From contig JAEUUJ010000077.1 in NCBI GenBank assembly GCA_016786495.1, forward strand, positions 1 to 64,000: 64,000 bases of DNA, written 5' to 3'. The number at the start of each line of letters is the position of its first letter. Positions within the stretch are counted from its first letter, which is position 1. The position numbers and the translations under genes are program-made. This stretch comes from Cyclobacteriaceae bacterium (lineage in GTDB: Bacteria; Bacteroidota; Bacteroidia; Cytophagales; Cyclobacteriaceae). Below the pieces are notes generated by a model, which made no database searches, was not told where the DNA came from, and saw nothing but the letters and a program-made list of their open reading frames with translations. This document shows positions 27,422 through 35,508 of the stretch, one piece after another.

Positions 27422-30400
27422 TTATTTAATTTCACGGATGCGGATGTTTCTAAACCAAACGTTGTCGCCATGATCCTGTAAGCCGATGTGACCCTTGGTA
27501 GTCTTACCAAAATCAGGCATGTCTTTAAACTTGCTGTCGTTGATCATCTTCTTCCAGTCATCGCTTCCCACTTCAAACTCTACAATCTTGAATCCGTTCA
27601 GCCAGAACTCCATCTTGCCCTTGTTTGAAAGGATTCGAACATAATTCCACTGCATCGCAGGGTTAACGGCCACAAATGCCCGTGATCTCAGATCATACAA
27701 GTCTCCGGCACGGTGTTCCACATACTGACCATCCGGGTGACATGTGTCGTCCAGCACCTGCATCTCCGGACCGGTCTGCCACATGTAATCATGCTTATCA
27801 TCTTCAACGGAATTGAAAATAATTCCGCTGTTTCCGCAATTGGTAATCTTCCACTCCAGGTTGAGTTCATAGTTTTCGTATTCTTTATCAGACACGATAT
27901 CTCCGCCATCACCCGTCTGCCAGTCTTTCTTGTTAGAAGCATCGAGATGAATGGCACCATCCTTAACCTTCCAGGCTTTGCCAATCTTACCCGGCGATTT
28001 GAATGAATGCCAGCCGGTGATTGTCTTGCCATCAAACAACGATACCCAACCCGCGGCCTTTTCAGCGTCAGTAAGTGTATTAAGTGCCACTTCTTTTGCG
28101 GGAGCTTTAAAGCCCGGATCGTTAGCCGGAATGTTGTTCATTGTGTACCACGCTTCGGTAGACCAAATCTGATTGTTTTTATCCGTCAGGAATACACCGG
28201 CCAGGTGAACGTATACTACGTGATTCGGTTTGATTCCATCAAGCTCGAGGAAAACCTTTCTGCGGTCAGGAGAAATGTTAATCGATTTAACGTTCAGGTT
28301 TTCCAGCCCAAGTTTCGGTCCGCCATATTCTTTCGTAGGCTTGTAATACCATTGCTGGATATCGTAGTCGGCTGCTGCGTTTCCATAACGCTCACCCAGC
28401 GGTTCTGTGAATTCGATCTCCATTCCGTTCGACTTCGCTCGAACCGCCAGCATTTCAAACACCGACTTACCGTTGTACGTCAACCGCTGAATGCCATACC
28501 ACTTACCGCCCGGTGTACTCCAGTTACCCGGATTTCCAATCATGCCCACGTAGATAGAGCCATCCGGACCCCAGATTGTGCGGTTAACTCCGCCTTCCAG
28601 ACCCTGGGTGAAGCGGAACACGGCACCCTGGTATTCGCCGTTCACTTTTTCAACGAACACACGCTTCAAACCACCATGCGTTACTTCACCGTGAATCTGC
28701 TGCCCTTTGTAAGGACCAACGTTCAGGTATGCCGGCTGACTCGGTGAGTTACCGATTTCATCCTGCGGAAGCCAAACCACCGGAAGCGTTTCCTTCAGGT
28801 TTGCCGTTCCTTCAAAATCAACTGAGCGCGATCCGTACCACGCTCCTTCTTTTACGTGAAGGATCTTACTGCTTGGCAACCAGTCGCCCTGGTTATCCGC
28901 AACAAATATTTCACCATCAACACCAATTCCAATGCCGTTTGGTGTACGCAATCCGCTTGCGATAAACTCGGCCTTGCCTGTATTCTTTGAAATCTTAACC
29001 ACTTTACCACGGTCCTGAATTTGCTTGATCACACTTGCACCTCCCGGTTCAATAGCCGTGGCCAGTGTTGCATAGAAATATCCGTCTTTGTAAACAAGCC
29101 CGAATGCAAATTCATGGAAGTTTGCCGACACATCCCACGCATCGGAAACAGTTTGATAATCATCGATGATACCATCCTTGTCCGTATCAATTAAACGCGT
29201 AAGCTCCTGCTTTTGCAGAACGTAGATTGTGTCGTTAACGACTTTAATACCCAGCGGTTCCGCAAGGCCCGTGGCAATGCGTGTTACCTTGATCTTCTCA
29301 GGATTGTTACGCGTTACACCTTCAAGTTTGTAAACCGGTCCAACAGAATCCCACGTACAAACAATCAAACTGCTGTCGGACATGAAATCCATACCCCCTA
29401 CTTTCGGCAGGAAAGACTCAGGACGCGCCTGGTGTAAATCGAATGCAGGATGAACACTGGTTTCGCTGATGCGATCGCCCGGAACATTTTTAGTTACTTC
29501 TGAAATTGGAATGTATGGGGCTGTCTTCTTGAACTGCTTTTTAGTGTGACTCAGCACCGCATTCGGAATAATGGAGAACTTGTTGTCGCCATGCTTGGCC
29601 CATTGAAGCGACAGTGTATAGCCACCGCCACCTTCGAAATAGTTGATGCGGATCGGATGCTTTCCTTTCTTCAGAATCACTTCTCCATCGCGCGGGCGCG
29701 CTCCGTGATACCCGTCATTGTCGATAATTTGCTTGTTATCGATGTATAGAAAACCTCCATCATCGCTGATCAGCCGGAACACATAGTTACCTTCCTGTTC
29801 AATATTCAGGAATCCGTTAAACTGCAGATACACCATCTCCGTCAAACCGGCTTGGGTAAAAATTCCTTCGCGGAAATGTACGGCCGGTGCCACGCCTGTT
29901 AAGATGGGTTTGGATTTCTCCGGGGTATCGTGAATCGGCATGTTCGGATCAATCTTGAACAGCATCACCGACAAGCCCGGATAGTCTTTATTGTCTTCAA
30001 GCTTCTCAAACTCATTTTTATCGGTCAGCGGGAATGCGATGGTGGGCTTATCCAGATTTAATTCTGCCGTACCGTTTTCCACTGCAAGCTTTTGTCCATC
30101 CAGCGACATGATATAGTGTACCATCTTCTCGGCATCGGCTGGTTGCAGATCCGGATGAGGCGTCATCGCGTTTTGACCCCAGTTACCAGAACCACCTTTG
30201 ATTACTTTGTCAACGAGCGTGGCTACATTCTGTTTGGTGAAATCGTATTTCTTGGCAACATCAATATAGGCCGGACCAACGGTTGTTTTCCCTTCGTTAT
30301 GACACGTTTTGCAATCTGATTTTTCAATTAACGCTGCACCCTCTTCAAGAATTGTTTGCGCGGACTTGGCTTCCTCTTTCGGAATTTCAAATCCTTTGTG

Positions 30401-31090
30401 GTAGTAAACTTTCAGATCGGTTGCTCCGTCATTTTTAAGCTCAAGCGTTACAGGCACAGACAAGGTTGTTCCATTCGGATAGGTGTTGGTGATCGTTGCC
30501 TCTGCCGTAATCTTTCCATCCGTCTCGTAGTCGTTTTCGTTTTCAAGATTGGTAAGAGACGTTTTGAGTACCACGGTTGTGTTTGCGGAAGCATTCTTCA
30601 CTACGAAATGCCGGTGAAGTCCGTTCTTTCCCGATTTGCTGATGTACTCCGGGGTTTCTTCAACATCCGCCTGATGACCTGCGCCATCGTCTAAATGAAA
30701 CCGGAAGGTGACCTGACCATCTTTAAAATAATGCCCTTTGAATTGCGCTTTCGGAGTAACTTCCTGCCCATCGGCAATCAATCGCCACGCAGGCTCCTGT
30801 AACCGCTGCTCGAAGTACGCATAGCCGTCTGATGTAGGTTGCGGGCCATGGTTGGTTGTATAAACCGGACCGTCCAGAATAACCTTACCCTTCCACGCTT
30901 TATACAGGCCGCAGTAACGTGCATCGTACGCTACAAACATTTCATCGTTTAGGGTTGCCGTCACAATACGAGGCTGCTTGTCGAGCACCGAACGAAACAC
31001 CCATGGATCGCGCGGCCGTTTTATGTCTTTATTTGAATCGCAGGCTTGCAACAACGCAACGACTGCCAAAAAGAGAATCAGTTTCTTCAT
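27422..31090 (-). CDS. Lipoprotein fusion: cytochrome c, PA14, beta-propeller, DUF1080
   Basis: A 1222-residue lipoprotein (LLQAC, Cys17). Order: an N-terminal beta domain (about 25-235); a mono-heme cytochrome c domain with CKTCH at 260-264 and a likely axial Met near 317 in NAMTPHPDL; a PA14-like carbohydrate-binding domain (about 405-525); a glucose/sorbosone-dehydrogenase-like beta-propeller (about 560-930); and a C-terminal DUF1080 domain (about 1005-1222), a family also named 3-keto-disaccharide hydrolase. I infer a periplasmic or surface enzyme acting on oxidised glycosides with electron transfer through the heme. ATG 31090 was preferred over a longer frame because it begins the signal peptide. 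The small cytochrome gene lies 19 bases upstream. Confidence 0.85.
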   Translation of the reverse strand: MKKLILFLAVVALLQACDSNKDIKRPRDPWVFRSVLDKQPRIVTATLNDEMFVAYDARYCGLYKAWKGKVILDGPVYTTNHGPQPTSDGYAYFEQRLQEPAWRLIADGQEVTPKAQFKGHYFKDGQVTFRFHLDDGAGHQADVEETPEYISKSGKNGLHRHFVVKNASANTTVVLKTSLTNLENENDYETDGKITAEATITNTYPNGTTLSVPVTLELKNDGATDLKVYYHKGFEIPKEEAKSAQTILEEGAALIEKSDCKTCHNEGKTTVGPAYIDVAKKYDFTKQNVATLVDKVIKGGSGNWGQNAMTPHPDLQPADAEKMVHYIMSLDGQKLAVENGTAELNLDKPTIAFPLTDKNEFEKLEDNKDYPGLSVMLFKIDPNMPIHDTPEKSKPILTGVAPAVHFREGIFTQAGLTEMVYLQFNGFLNIEQEGNYVFRLISDDGGFLYIDNKQIIDNDGYHGARPRDGEVILKKGKHPIRINYFEGGGGYTLSLQWAKHGDNKFSIIPNAVLSHTKKQFKKTAPYIPISEVTKNVPGDRISETSVHPAFDLHQARPESFLPKVGGMDFMSDSSLIVCTWDSVGPVYKLEGVTRNNPEKIKVTRIATGLAEPLGIKVVNDTIYVLQKQELTRLIDTDKDGIIDDYQTVSDAWDVSANFHEFAFGLVYKDGYFYATLATAIEPGGASVIKQIQDRGKVVKISKNTGKAEFIASGLRTPNGIGIGVDGEIFVADNQGDWLPSSKILHVKEGAWYGSRSVDFEGTANLKETLPVVWLPQDEIGNSPSQPAYLNVGPYKGQQIHGEVTHGGLKRVFVEKVNGEYQGAVFRFTQGLEGGVNRTIWGPDGSIYVGMIGNPGNWSTPGGKWYGIQRLTYNGKSVFEMLAVRAKSNGMEIEFTEPLGERYGNAAADYDIQQWYYKPTKEYGGPKLGLENLNVKSINISPDRRKVFLELDGIKPNHVVYVHLAGVFLTDKNNQIWSTEAWYTMNNIPANDPGFKAPAKEVALNTLTDAEKAAGWVSLFDGKTITGWHSFKSPGKIGKAWKVKDGAIHLDASNKKDWQTGDGGDIVSDKEYENYELNLEWKITNCGNSGIIFNSVEDDKHDYMWQTGPEMQVLDDTCHPDGQYVEHRAGDLYDLRSRAFVAVNPAMQWNYVRILSNKGKMEFWLNGFKIVEFEVGSDDWKKMINDSKFKDMPDFGKTTKGHIGLQDHGDNVWFRNIRIREIK

Positions 31091-31109
31091 TGTAGAAATG
31101 TATAGGTAA

Positions 31110-31457
31110 TTACTTCGGTTGTTCTCCATCGAGTGATAAAACATAGCGGGCCATTTTCTCAGCATCTTCCTTCGATAAATCCGGATGAGGATTCATCGCC
31201 ATCTCTCCCCAGTTTCCGCTTCCGCCTTTTACGATTTTTTCCGCCAGCATCGACACGTTAGCGTCGGTATATGCATATTTTTCAGCAACGGCCTTATGGG
31301 CCGGGCCGATGTTTTTATTGGTTGGATGATGACAGGTTTTACAATCGCTTGCTTCTACGAGCACTCGGCCTTCTTCAACCAGTTTAGCGTTATCGGGTTT
31401 TCCACACGATGCACAAGCCAATAAAGTGACAATGAAAATGATCAGTCGTGTTCGCAT
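31110..31457 (-). CDS. Small lipoprotein cytochrome c
   Basis: A 115-residue mono-heme cytochrome c, exported and lipid-anchored (ACASC, Cys18). The heme motif is CKTCH at 39-43 and the likely axial Met lies in EMAMNPHPDL. It is clearly similar to the internal heme domain of the next gene product: both share CKTCH, VAEKY/VAKKY, KGGSGNWG, NPHPDL/TPHPDL, DAEKM and SLDG in the same order. It probably carries electrons from that enzyme or its partners. Its ATG overlaps the preceding stop codon by one base (TAATG), which suggests translational coupling with the isomerase gene upstream. Confidence 0.9.
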   Translation of the reverse strand: MRTRLIIFIVTLLACASCGKPDNAKLVEEGRVLVEASDCKTCHHPTNKNIGPAHKAVAEKYAYTDANVSMLAEKIVKGGSGNWGEMAMNPHPDLSKEDAEKMARYVLSLDGEQPK

Positions 31458-32509
31458 TACAGTCCTAAAAGTTTACGGTTTCGTTTTGTATCAATTCCTG
31501 ACGCAGCAAAGTCGTCAAAGGCCTTGTCGGTTACCCGGATAATATGATCAGCAATAAACGCGGCACCTTCTCTCGCGCCCTGTTCAGGATGCTTGATGCA
31601 GCATTCCCACTCCAGCACAGCCCAGCCATCGTAATTATATTGAGCAAGTTTCGAGAAGATGGCTTTAAAATTAACTTGTCCGTCACCCAGTGAACGGAAT
31701 CTTCCGGGCCGGTCGATCCATTCCTGATAGCCTCCGTACACCCCGCTCCTTCCATTCGGATTGTATTCCGCATCCTTCACATGGAACATTTTAATGAACT
31801 CATGATAGTTGTCGATAAGTTGCAGGTAATCCAATTGTTGCAGTACAAAGTGGCTTGGATCAAACAACATCTTCAACCGGTTGTGTTTTCCGCATGCTTC
31901 AAAAAAGCGGTCGAACGTGACACCATCGTGAACATCTTCCCCTGCGTGGATTTCATAACATAAATCCACTCCGGCTTTGTCGTATGCGTTCAAGATCGGA
32001 ACCCAGCGCTTGGCCAGTTCTTTAAAACCTTCCTGCACCAAACCGGCTGGCCGCTGCGGCCACGGATATACAAGGTGCCACATCAGCGCTCCGGAGAACG
32101 TGACACTGGCTTTCAAGCCGAGATTTTTACTTGCCTTTGCGGCAAGCTTCACCTGGTCTACCGCCCACGCGGTACGGGCCTTTGGATTTCCGCGAACACT
32201 TTTGGGCGCGAAGCCATCGAATAACGAATCGTATGCCGGATGACATGCGACCAACTGACCTTGCAAATGCGTACTCAACTCACTTATCTCCAACCCAAAT
32301 GAATTGATCTTACCCTTGAGCTCTTGTGCGTAGTCCTTGCTTTCTGCTGCCAGCTTTAAATCGATGAGTCTGGTTTCTACTGTTGGTATCTGAACTCCTT
32401 TAAAACCGAGATCGGCTGCCCACTTGCAAATGGATTCAAGCTTATTGAACGGAGCCTTGTCGCCCATAAACTGGGCCAGGAAAACTGCAGGACCTTTGAT
32501 CGTTTTCAT
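31457..32509 (-). CDS. Cytoplasmic xylose-isomerase-like TIM barrel protein
   Basis: A 350-residue member of the sugar phosphate isomerase/epimerase (xylose isomerase-like TIM barrel) family, without a signal peptide and therefore probably cytoplasmic. Likely metal-binding segments are CYEIHAGEDVHDG, FDPSHFVLQ, FHVKDAEY and AVLEWECC. The YGGYQEWIDRPGRFRSLGDG segment is characteristic of a subgroup that travels with Gfo/Idh/MocA oxidoreductases. Substrate unknown; a keto-sugar epimerase or isomerase is the best guess from context. The gene lies between the repeat-flanked four-helix-bundle gene and the small cytochrome, and overlaps the latter by one base. ATG start at 32509. Confidence 0.82.
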   Translation of the reverse strand: MKTIKGPAVFLAQFMGDKAPFNKLESICKWAADLGFKGVQIPTVETRLIDLKLAAESKDYAQELKGKINSFGLEISELSTHLQGQLVACHPAYDSLFDGFAPKSVRGNPKARTAWAVDQVKLAAKASKNLGLKASVTFSGALMWHLVYPWPQRPAGLVQEGFKELAKRWVPILNAYDKAGVDLCYEIHAGEDVHDGVTFDRFFEACGKHNRLKMLFDPSHFVLQQLDYLQLIDNYHEFIKMFHVKDAEYNPNGRSGVYGGYQEWIDRPGRFRSLGDGQVNFKAIFSKLAQYNYDGWAVLEWECCIKHPEQGAREGAAFIADHIIRVTDKAFDDFAASGIDTKRNRKLLGL

Positions 32510-32512
32510 CGA

Positions 32513-32554
32513 ATTAGGTATTAGGTATTAGGCATTAGACATTAGACATTAGAG
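32513..32554. repeat. Heptamer array (ATTAGGC type), left flank of four-helix-bundle gene
   Basis: Six tandem 7-bp units in register: ATTAGGT, ATTAGGT, ATTAGGC, ATTAGAC, ATTAGAC, ATTAGAG. The array overlaps the 3' end of the four-helix-bundle gene, whose last codons and stop lie inside it. An inverted array flanks the other side of the gene. Confidence 0.85.
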
Positions 32555-32970
32555 GCATTTGAGGCCGTCGATTGAGTAAAATGTTCACTACCATAAAACT
32601 CTTCTGGCTCATTCACATTTCCAATAGATTTAATATAGCCGTTTATCATTTTGCCGATCTGATCGAGCAAACTCGTATAATCATCAAAATTCTCTTGTGT
32701 AATTAGCCCCCTGTTCATCGACTTGGTTAGCCATGTCCTGGTTTCAAAAAGCGAACCGCGCGAATAATAACTGAAGTTCCTGGTCTCCTTATAGTGATAT
32801 CTTCCCAGTCCTTCCGACAGATTTGCAGCAATTGAATCACACGACCGTACGAGTTGCTTTCCAATGGTCTCCTTTTCGAAAGCATCCCACCTCATCACAT
32901 CTTTCCAAACACTCTCAGCGAGTTTCATCGCCAGATTGTATGCTTTAAATTCATCGAGAGAAGTTATCAT
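32542..32970 (-). CDS. Four-helix-bundle protein (23S rRNA intervening-sequence protein family)
   Basis: A 142-residue, all-helical cytoplasmic protein of the four-helix-bundle/S23 family, first seen as ORFs in 23S rRNA intervening sequences but also widespread as stand-alone genes in Bacteroidota. Hallmarks are the N-terminal FKAYNLAMKLAESVWKDV helix, GKQLVRSCDSIAANLSEGLG with the conserved SI-x-N-x-EG core, and the RNFSYYSRGSLFETRTWL helix. There is no rRNA gene nearby. It interrupts an operon of metabolic genes and is bracketed by inverted arrays of a 7-bp repeat. The last residues are encoded by the array and look degenerate. Its function is unknown. ATG start at 32970. Confidence 0.88.
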   Translation of the reverse strand: MITSLDEFKAYNLAMKLAESVWKDVMRWDAFEKETIGKQLVRSCDSIAANLSEGLGRYHYKETRNFSYYSRGSLFETRTWLTKSMNRGLITQENFDDYTSLLDQIGKMINGYIKSIGNVNEPEEFYGSEHFTQSTASNASNV

Positions 32971-32980
32971 AAACGTATCT

Positions 32981-33008
32981 GCCTAATGCCAAATGCCCAA
33001 TGCCTAAA
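32981..33008. repeat. Inverted heptamer array (GCCTAAT type), right flank
   Basis: Four 7-bp units: GCCTAAT, GCCAAAT, GCCCAAT, GCCTAAA. The unit is the reverse complement of ATTAGGC, so this array is inverted relative to the one at 32513-32554. The array starts 10 bases before the four-helix-bundle start codon. Confidence 0.8.
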
Positions 33009-33028
33009 CCTGATTATCTAACAATACA

Positions 33029-34183
33029 CTAAACATTTATAGCCGTCCATTTTTGATTTGATTTCGATGACTTCACCATCGCCTCAACAAAAGCCATTCC
33101 GCGTACGCCATCTTCCACATCGGGAAAATCATACTTAGCCGCATTAACTTTTTTACCTGGCCGATAGTCGCGAATAGCGTTCGCAAATGCGATATAAACG
33201 TTCGCAAACGCTTCGAGGTATCCTTCCGGGTGACCGGATGGAACACGTGCTGCCTTCTTTGCTGCATCGCTTAAGTATCCCATACCGGACCGGTAAACTT
33301 CTTTCGGTTTATCGAGCGACCGGACAACCAGCGTATTCGGTTCCTCCTGTCGCCACTCAAGGCCTCCCTTATCACCATAAACTTTGATGCAGAGATTGTT
33401 CTCCTGACCGGAAGCAACTTGTGTAGCGATTAAGATTCCGGTAGCATCATTGTCAAACTTCAGGAAGGCTGCTGCATCGTCATCCAGCAATCTGCCCTTC
33501 ACCACACTGTTTAGGGAAGAGCAAAGCTCTACAATGTTACTGCCCGTAATATACTCGGCAAGATTGGCAGCATGTGTACCGATATCACCCGTGGCACCGC
33601 CGAGCCCGGCACGCTTAGGGTCAACCCGCCATGCAGCCTGTTTATTGTTTGTTTTTTCTTCCGGTTGCGACAACCACCCCTGCGGATACTCTACGTAGAC
33701 CTTTCTAACCTTTCCGATTTTTCCCGAAGCAACAAGTTGGCGTGCTTCTTTCACCATCGGATAACCCGTGTACGCGTGTGTTACCGCCAGCACGAGTCCG
33801 GTTTTATCAACAACCTTCTTTAATTGTTTTGCTTCCGCCAGCGTAAGCGTTAACGGTTTATCGATAATGACATGAAACCCACTCTCCAGGGCAAGCTTCG
33901 CGGGATCAAAATGAATGTGATTGGGCGTAACGATCGACACAAAATCCATGCGCTCACTTTCCGGTAATCGCTTTTCACGTTCGATCATCTCCGTGTAGCT
34001 GCTGTAGCTTCTGCTGCGCTCGAGAAACAAGCTCTTACCCATGGCTTTAGACTTTTCGGCCTGGCTGCTGAAGGCTCCGCACACAAGTTCTATTTGTCCA
34101 TCGAGGTTAGCGGCTATCCTGTGCACTGCCCCGATAAATGCATCCGGGCCGCCACCGATCATACCCATTCTTAGTTTACGCAT
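33029..34183 (-). CDS. Gfo/Idh/MocA family oxidoreductase
   Basis: An NAD(P)-dependent sugar oxidoreductase of 384 residues. The N-terminal Rossmann fold carries MGMIGGGPDAFIG; the family motif usually written EKP is VIIDKPLTL here; the C-terminal alpha/beta domain holds GATGDIGTHAANLAEY, with a likely catalytic His. No signal peptide, so cytoplasmic. Members oxidise or reduce positions such as C3 of glycosides. Next to two xylose-isomerase-like proteins and a DUF1080 protein, a 3-keto-sugar role is reasonable inference. ATG 34183 was chosen because the longer frame begins with TTG and adds a non-conserved leader. It heads the minus-strand module and is divergent from an MFS gene. Confidence 0.88.
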   Translation of the reverse strand: MRKLRMGMIGGGPDAFIGAVHRIAANLDGQIELVCGAFSSQAEKSKAMGKSLFLERSRSYSSYTEMIEREKRLPESERMDFVSIVTPNHIHFDPAKLALESGFHVIIDKPLTLTLAEAKQLKKVVDKTGLVLAVTHAYTGYPMVKEARQLVASGKIGKVRKVYVEYPQGWLSQPEEKTNNKQAAWRVDPKRAGLGGATGDIGTHAANLAEYITGSNIVELCSSLNSVVKGRLLDDDAAAFLKFDNDATGILIATQVASGQENNLCIKVYGDKGGLEWRQEEPNTLVVRSLDKPKEVYRSGMGYLSDAAKKAARVPSGHPEGYLEAFANVYIAFANAIRDYRPGKKVNAAKYDFPDVEDGVRGMAFVEAMVKSSKSNQKWTAINV

Positions 34184-34223
34184 TGACTTTGTCAGGTTTT
34201 CAGGTGACCGGCAATATATCCAA

Positions 34224-34256
34224 AAGATGTAAACAGTAGAATATAATTCTGACAAA
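34224..34256 (-). promoter_or_regulatory. Putative promoter of the oxidative sugar module
   Basis: On the minus strand TTTG (34253-34256), a 21-base spacer and TACATCTT (34224-34231) approximate the Bacteroidota consensus. It would give a leader of roughly 35 bases before the oxidoreductase start. Confidence 0.4.
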
Positions 34257-34288
34257 CGTTATATTGACACACTTTTATCTAAACCGCT

Positions 34289-35506
34289 ATGAGTACAACG
34301 AACAACCCCGGCCTGTTTATCCGTCTGAGTGTGATGATGTTCCTCCAGTTTTTTATTTGGGGAGCATGGTTTGTAACAATGGGAACCTACCTGAGTCGCA
34401 CCATCGGAGCGTCAGACGTTCAAAACGGAATGGCATACGGAACACAATCCCTTGGAGCAATCATCGCTCCGTTTGTGATCGGCTTAATTGCCGACCGGTT
34501 TTTCTCTGCGCAAAAAATACTGGGTGTGATTCACCTGGCCGGAGCGGGTCTGTTGTACTGGGTGGCGCAACAAACCGACTTCACGGGATTTTATCCCTTG
34601 ATCTTGAGCTACATGATTCTCTACATGCCAACCCTGGCGCTGGTTAACACGGTAGCGTTCCGCCAGTTAACCGATCCTGAAAAGCAATTCTCCTTGTTGC
34701 GGGTATGGGGCACCGTAGGCTGGATTATAGCGGGCTTAACGATCGGCTGGTTCGCCTGGGAATCCAGTAATTCATTAGCCAACACCTTTATGATGGCGGC
34801 CGTAGCTTCCGCGATCCTCGGACTTTTCAGCTTCACGTTACCGAGCACCCCTCCTGTTTCATCCATTAAAAAAATAACCTTTGCCGATATTGTCGGATGG
34901 GACGCGTTGAAACTTCTGAAGGATCGAAGTTTCCTCGTGTTTTTTATTTCTTCCATGCTCATTTGTATTCCGCTGGCGTTCTATTACCAGGAAGCGAATA
35001 AATTCCTCAACGAAGTCGGCTTGGCTAATGCAGCCAGCAAGATGACGATCGGTCAGATTTCCGAAACCGCGTTCATGTTGGCGATACCGCTTTTCTTCAG
35101 AAGGTTTGGTATTAAAACGATGTTGCTGATCGGCATGGGTGCATGGGTAGCACGTTACCTGTTCTTTAGCTTCGGCAATGCCGATGATTTGGTAACGTTC
35201 CTGTACCTCGGTATTGCGCTGCATGGTATCTGTTATGACTTCTTCTTCGTTACCGGACAGATTTACACCGAAAAGCGCGCTGGCGAAGGCGCTAAGTCAG
35301 CTGCGCAAGGAATGATTACACTGGCGACTTACGGAGCCGGTATGTTTATCGGTTTCTGGGTAGCGGGTCAGATTACAGAATACTACAAAACTGCAGAAGG
35401 GCACAACTGGCCACAAATCTGGCTTGTGCCGGCAGGTTTTGCATTCCTGGTAATGATAATCTTCGGAGTTTTCTTTAAAGACTCTGCGCAGGTTGAGAAG
35501 AAGTAG
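34289..35506 (+). CDS. MFS transporter, nucleoside:H+ symporter (NupG-like) family
   Basis: A 12-helix inner-membrane permease of 405 residues resembling the NupG-like nucleoside:proton symporter branch of the MFS. The start MFLQFFIWGAWFVTMGTYL is typical, as are the FVIGLIADRFF loop (motif A position), PTLALVNTVAFRQL and FRRFGIKTMLLIGMGAWVARY. In Bacteroidota such carriers often neighbour Gfo/Idh/MocA and isomerase genes, so the real substrate here may be a sugar or glycoside and not a nucleoside. It is divergent from the oxidoreductase gene (105-base gap) and ends 2 bases from the convergent PfkB gene. ATG at 34289. Confidence 0.85.
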   Translation: MSTTNNPGLFIRLSVMMFLQFFIWGAWFVTMGTYLSRTIGASDVQNGMAYGTQSLGAIIAPFVIGLIADRFFSAQKILGVIHLAGAGLLYWVAQQTDFTGFYPLILSYMILYMPTLALVNTVAFRQLTDPEKQFSLLRVWGTVGWIIAGLTIGWFAWESSNSLANTFMMAAVASAILGLFSFTLPSTPPVSSIKKITFADIVGWDALKLLKDRSFLVFFISSMLICIPLAFYYQEANKFLNEVGLANAASKMTIGQISETAFMLAIPLFFRRFGIKTMLLIGMGAWVARYLFFSFGNADDLVTFLYLGIALHGICYDFFFVTGQIYTEKRAGEGAKSAAQGMITLATYGAGMFIGFWVAGQITEYYKTAEGHNWPQIWLVPAGFAFLVMIIFGVFFKDSAQVEKK

Positions 35507-35508
35507 CG

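Noticed and set aside
32542-32970. Four-helix-bundle gene as part of an rRNA intervening sequence or a diversity-generating retroelement (Avd)
   Set aside because: No 23S rRNA, reverse transcriptase or template repeat is present in the window.
32513-33008. Heptamer arrays as a CRISPR array or telomere-like repeat
   Set aside because: Units are 7 bp with no spacers and no cas genes; they are inverted around a gene, which does not fit CRISPR.
33060-33220. CGTTCGCAAA-like strings as further LacI operators
   Set aside because: They lie inside the oxidoreductase coding sequence and lack the full palindrome.
34251-34262. ACAAACGTTATA upstream of the MFS gene as an operator
   Set aside because: Only the central AACGTT is shared; the flanking GC arms that define the other three sites are missing.
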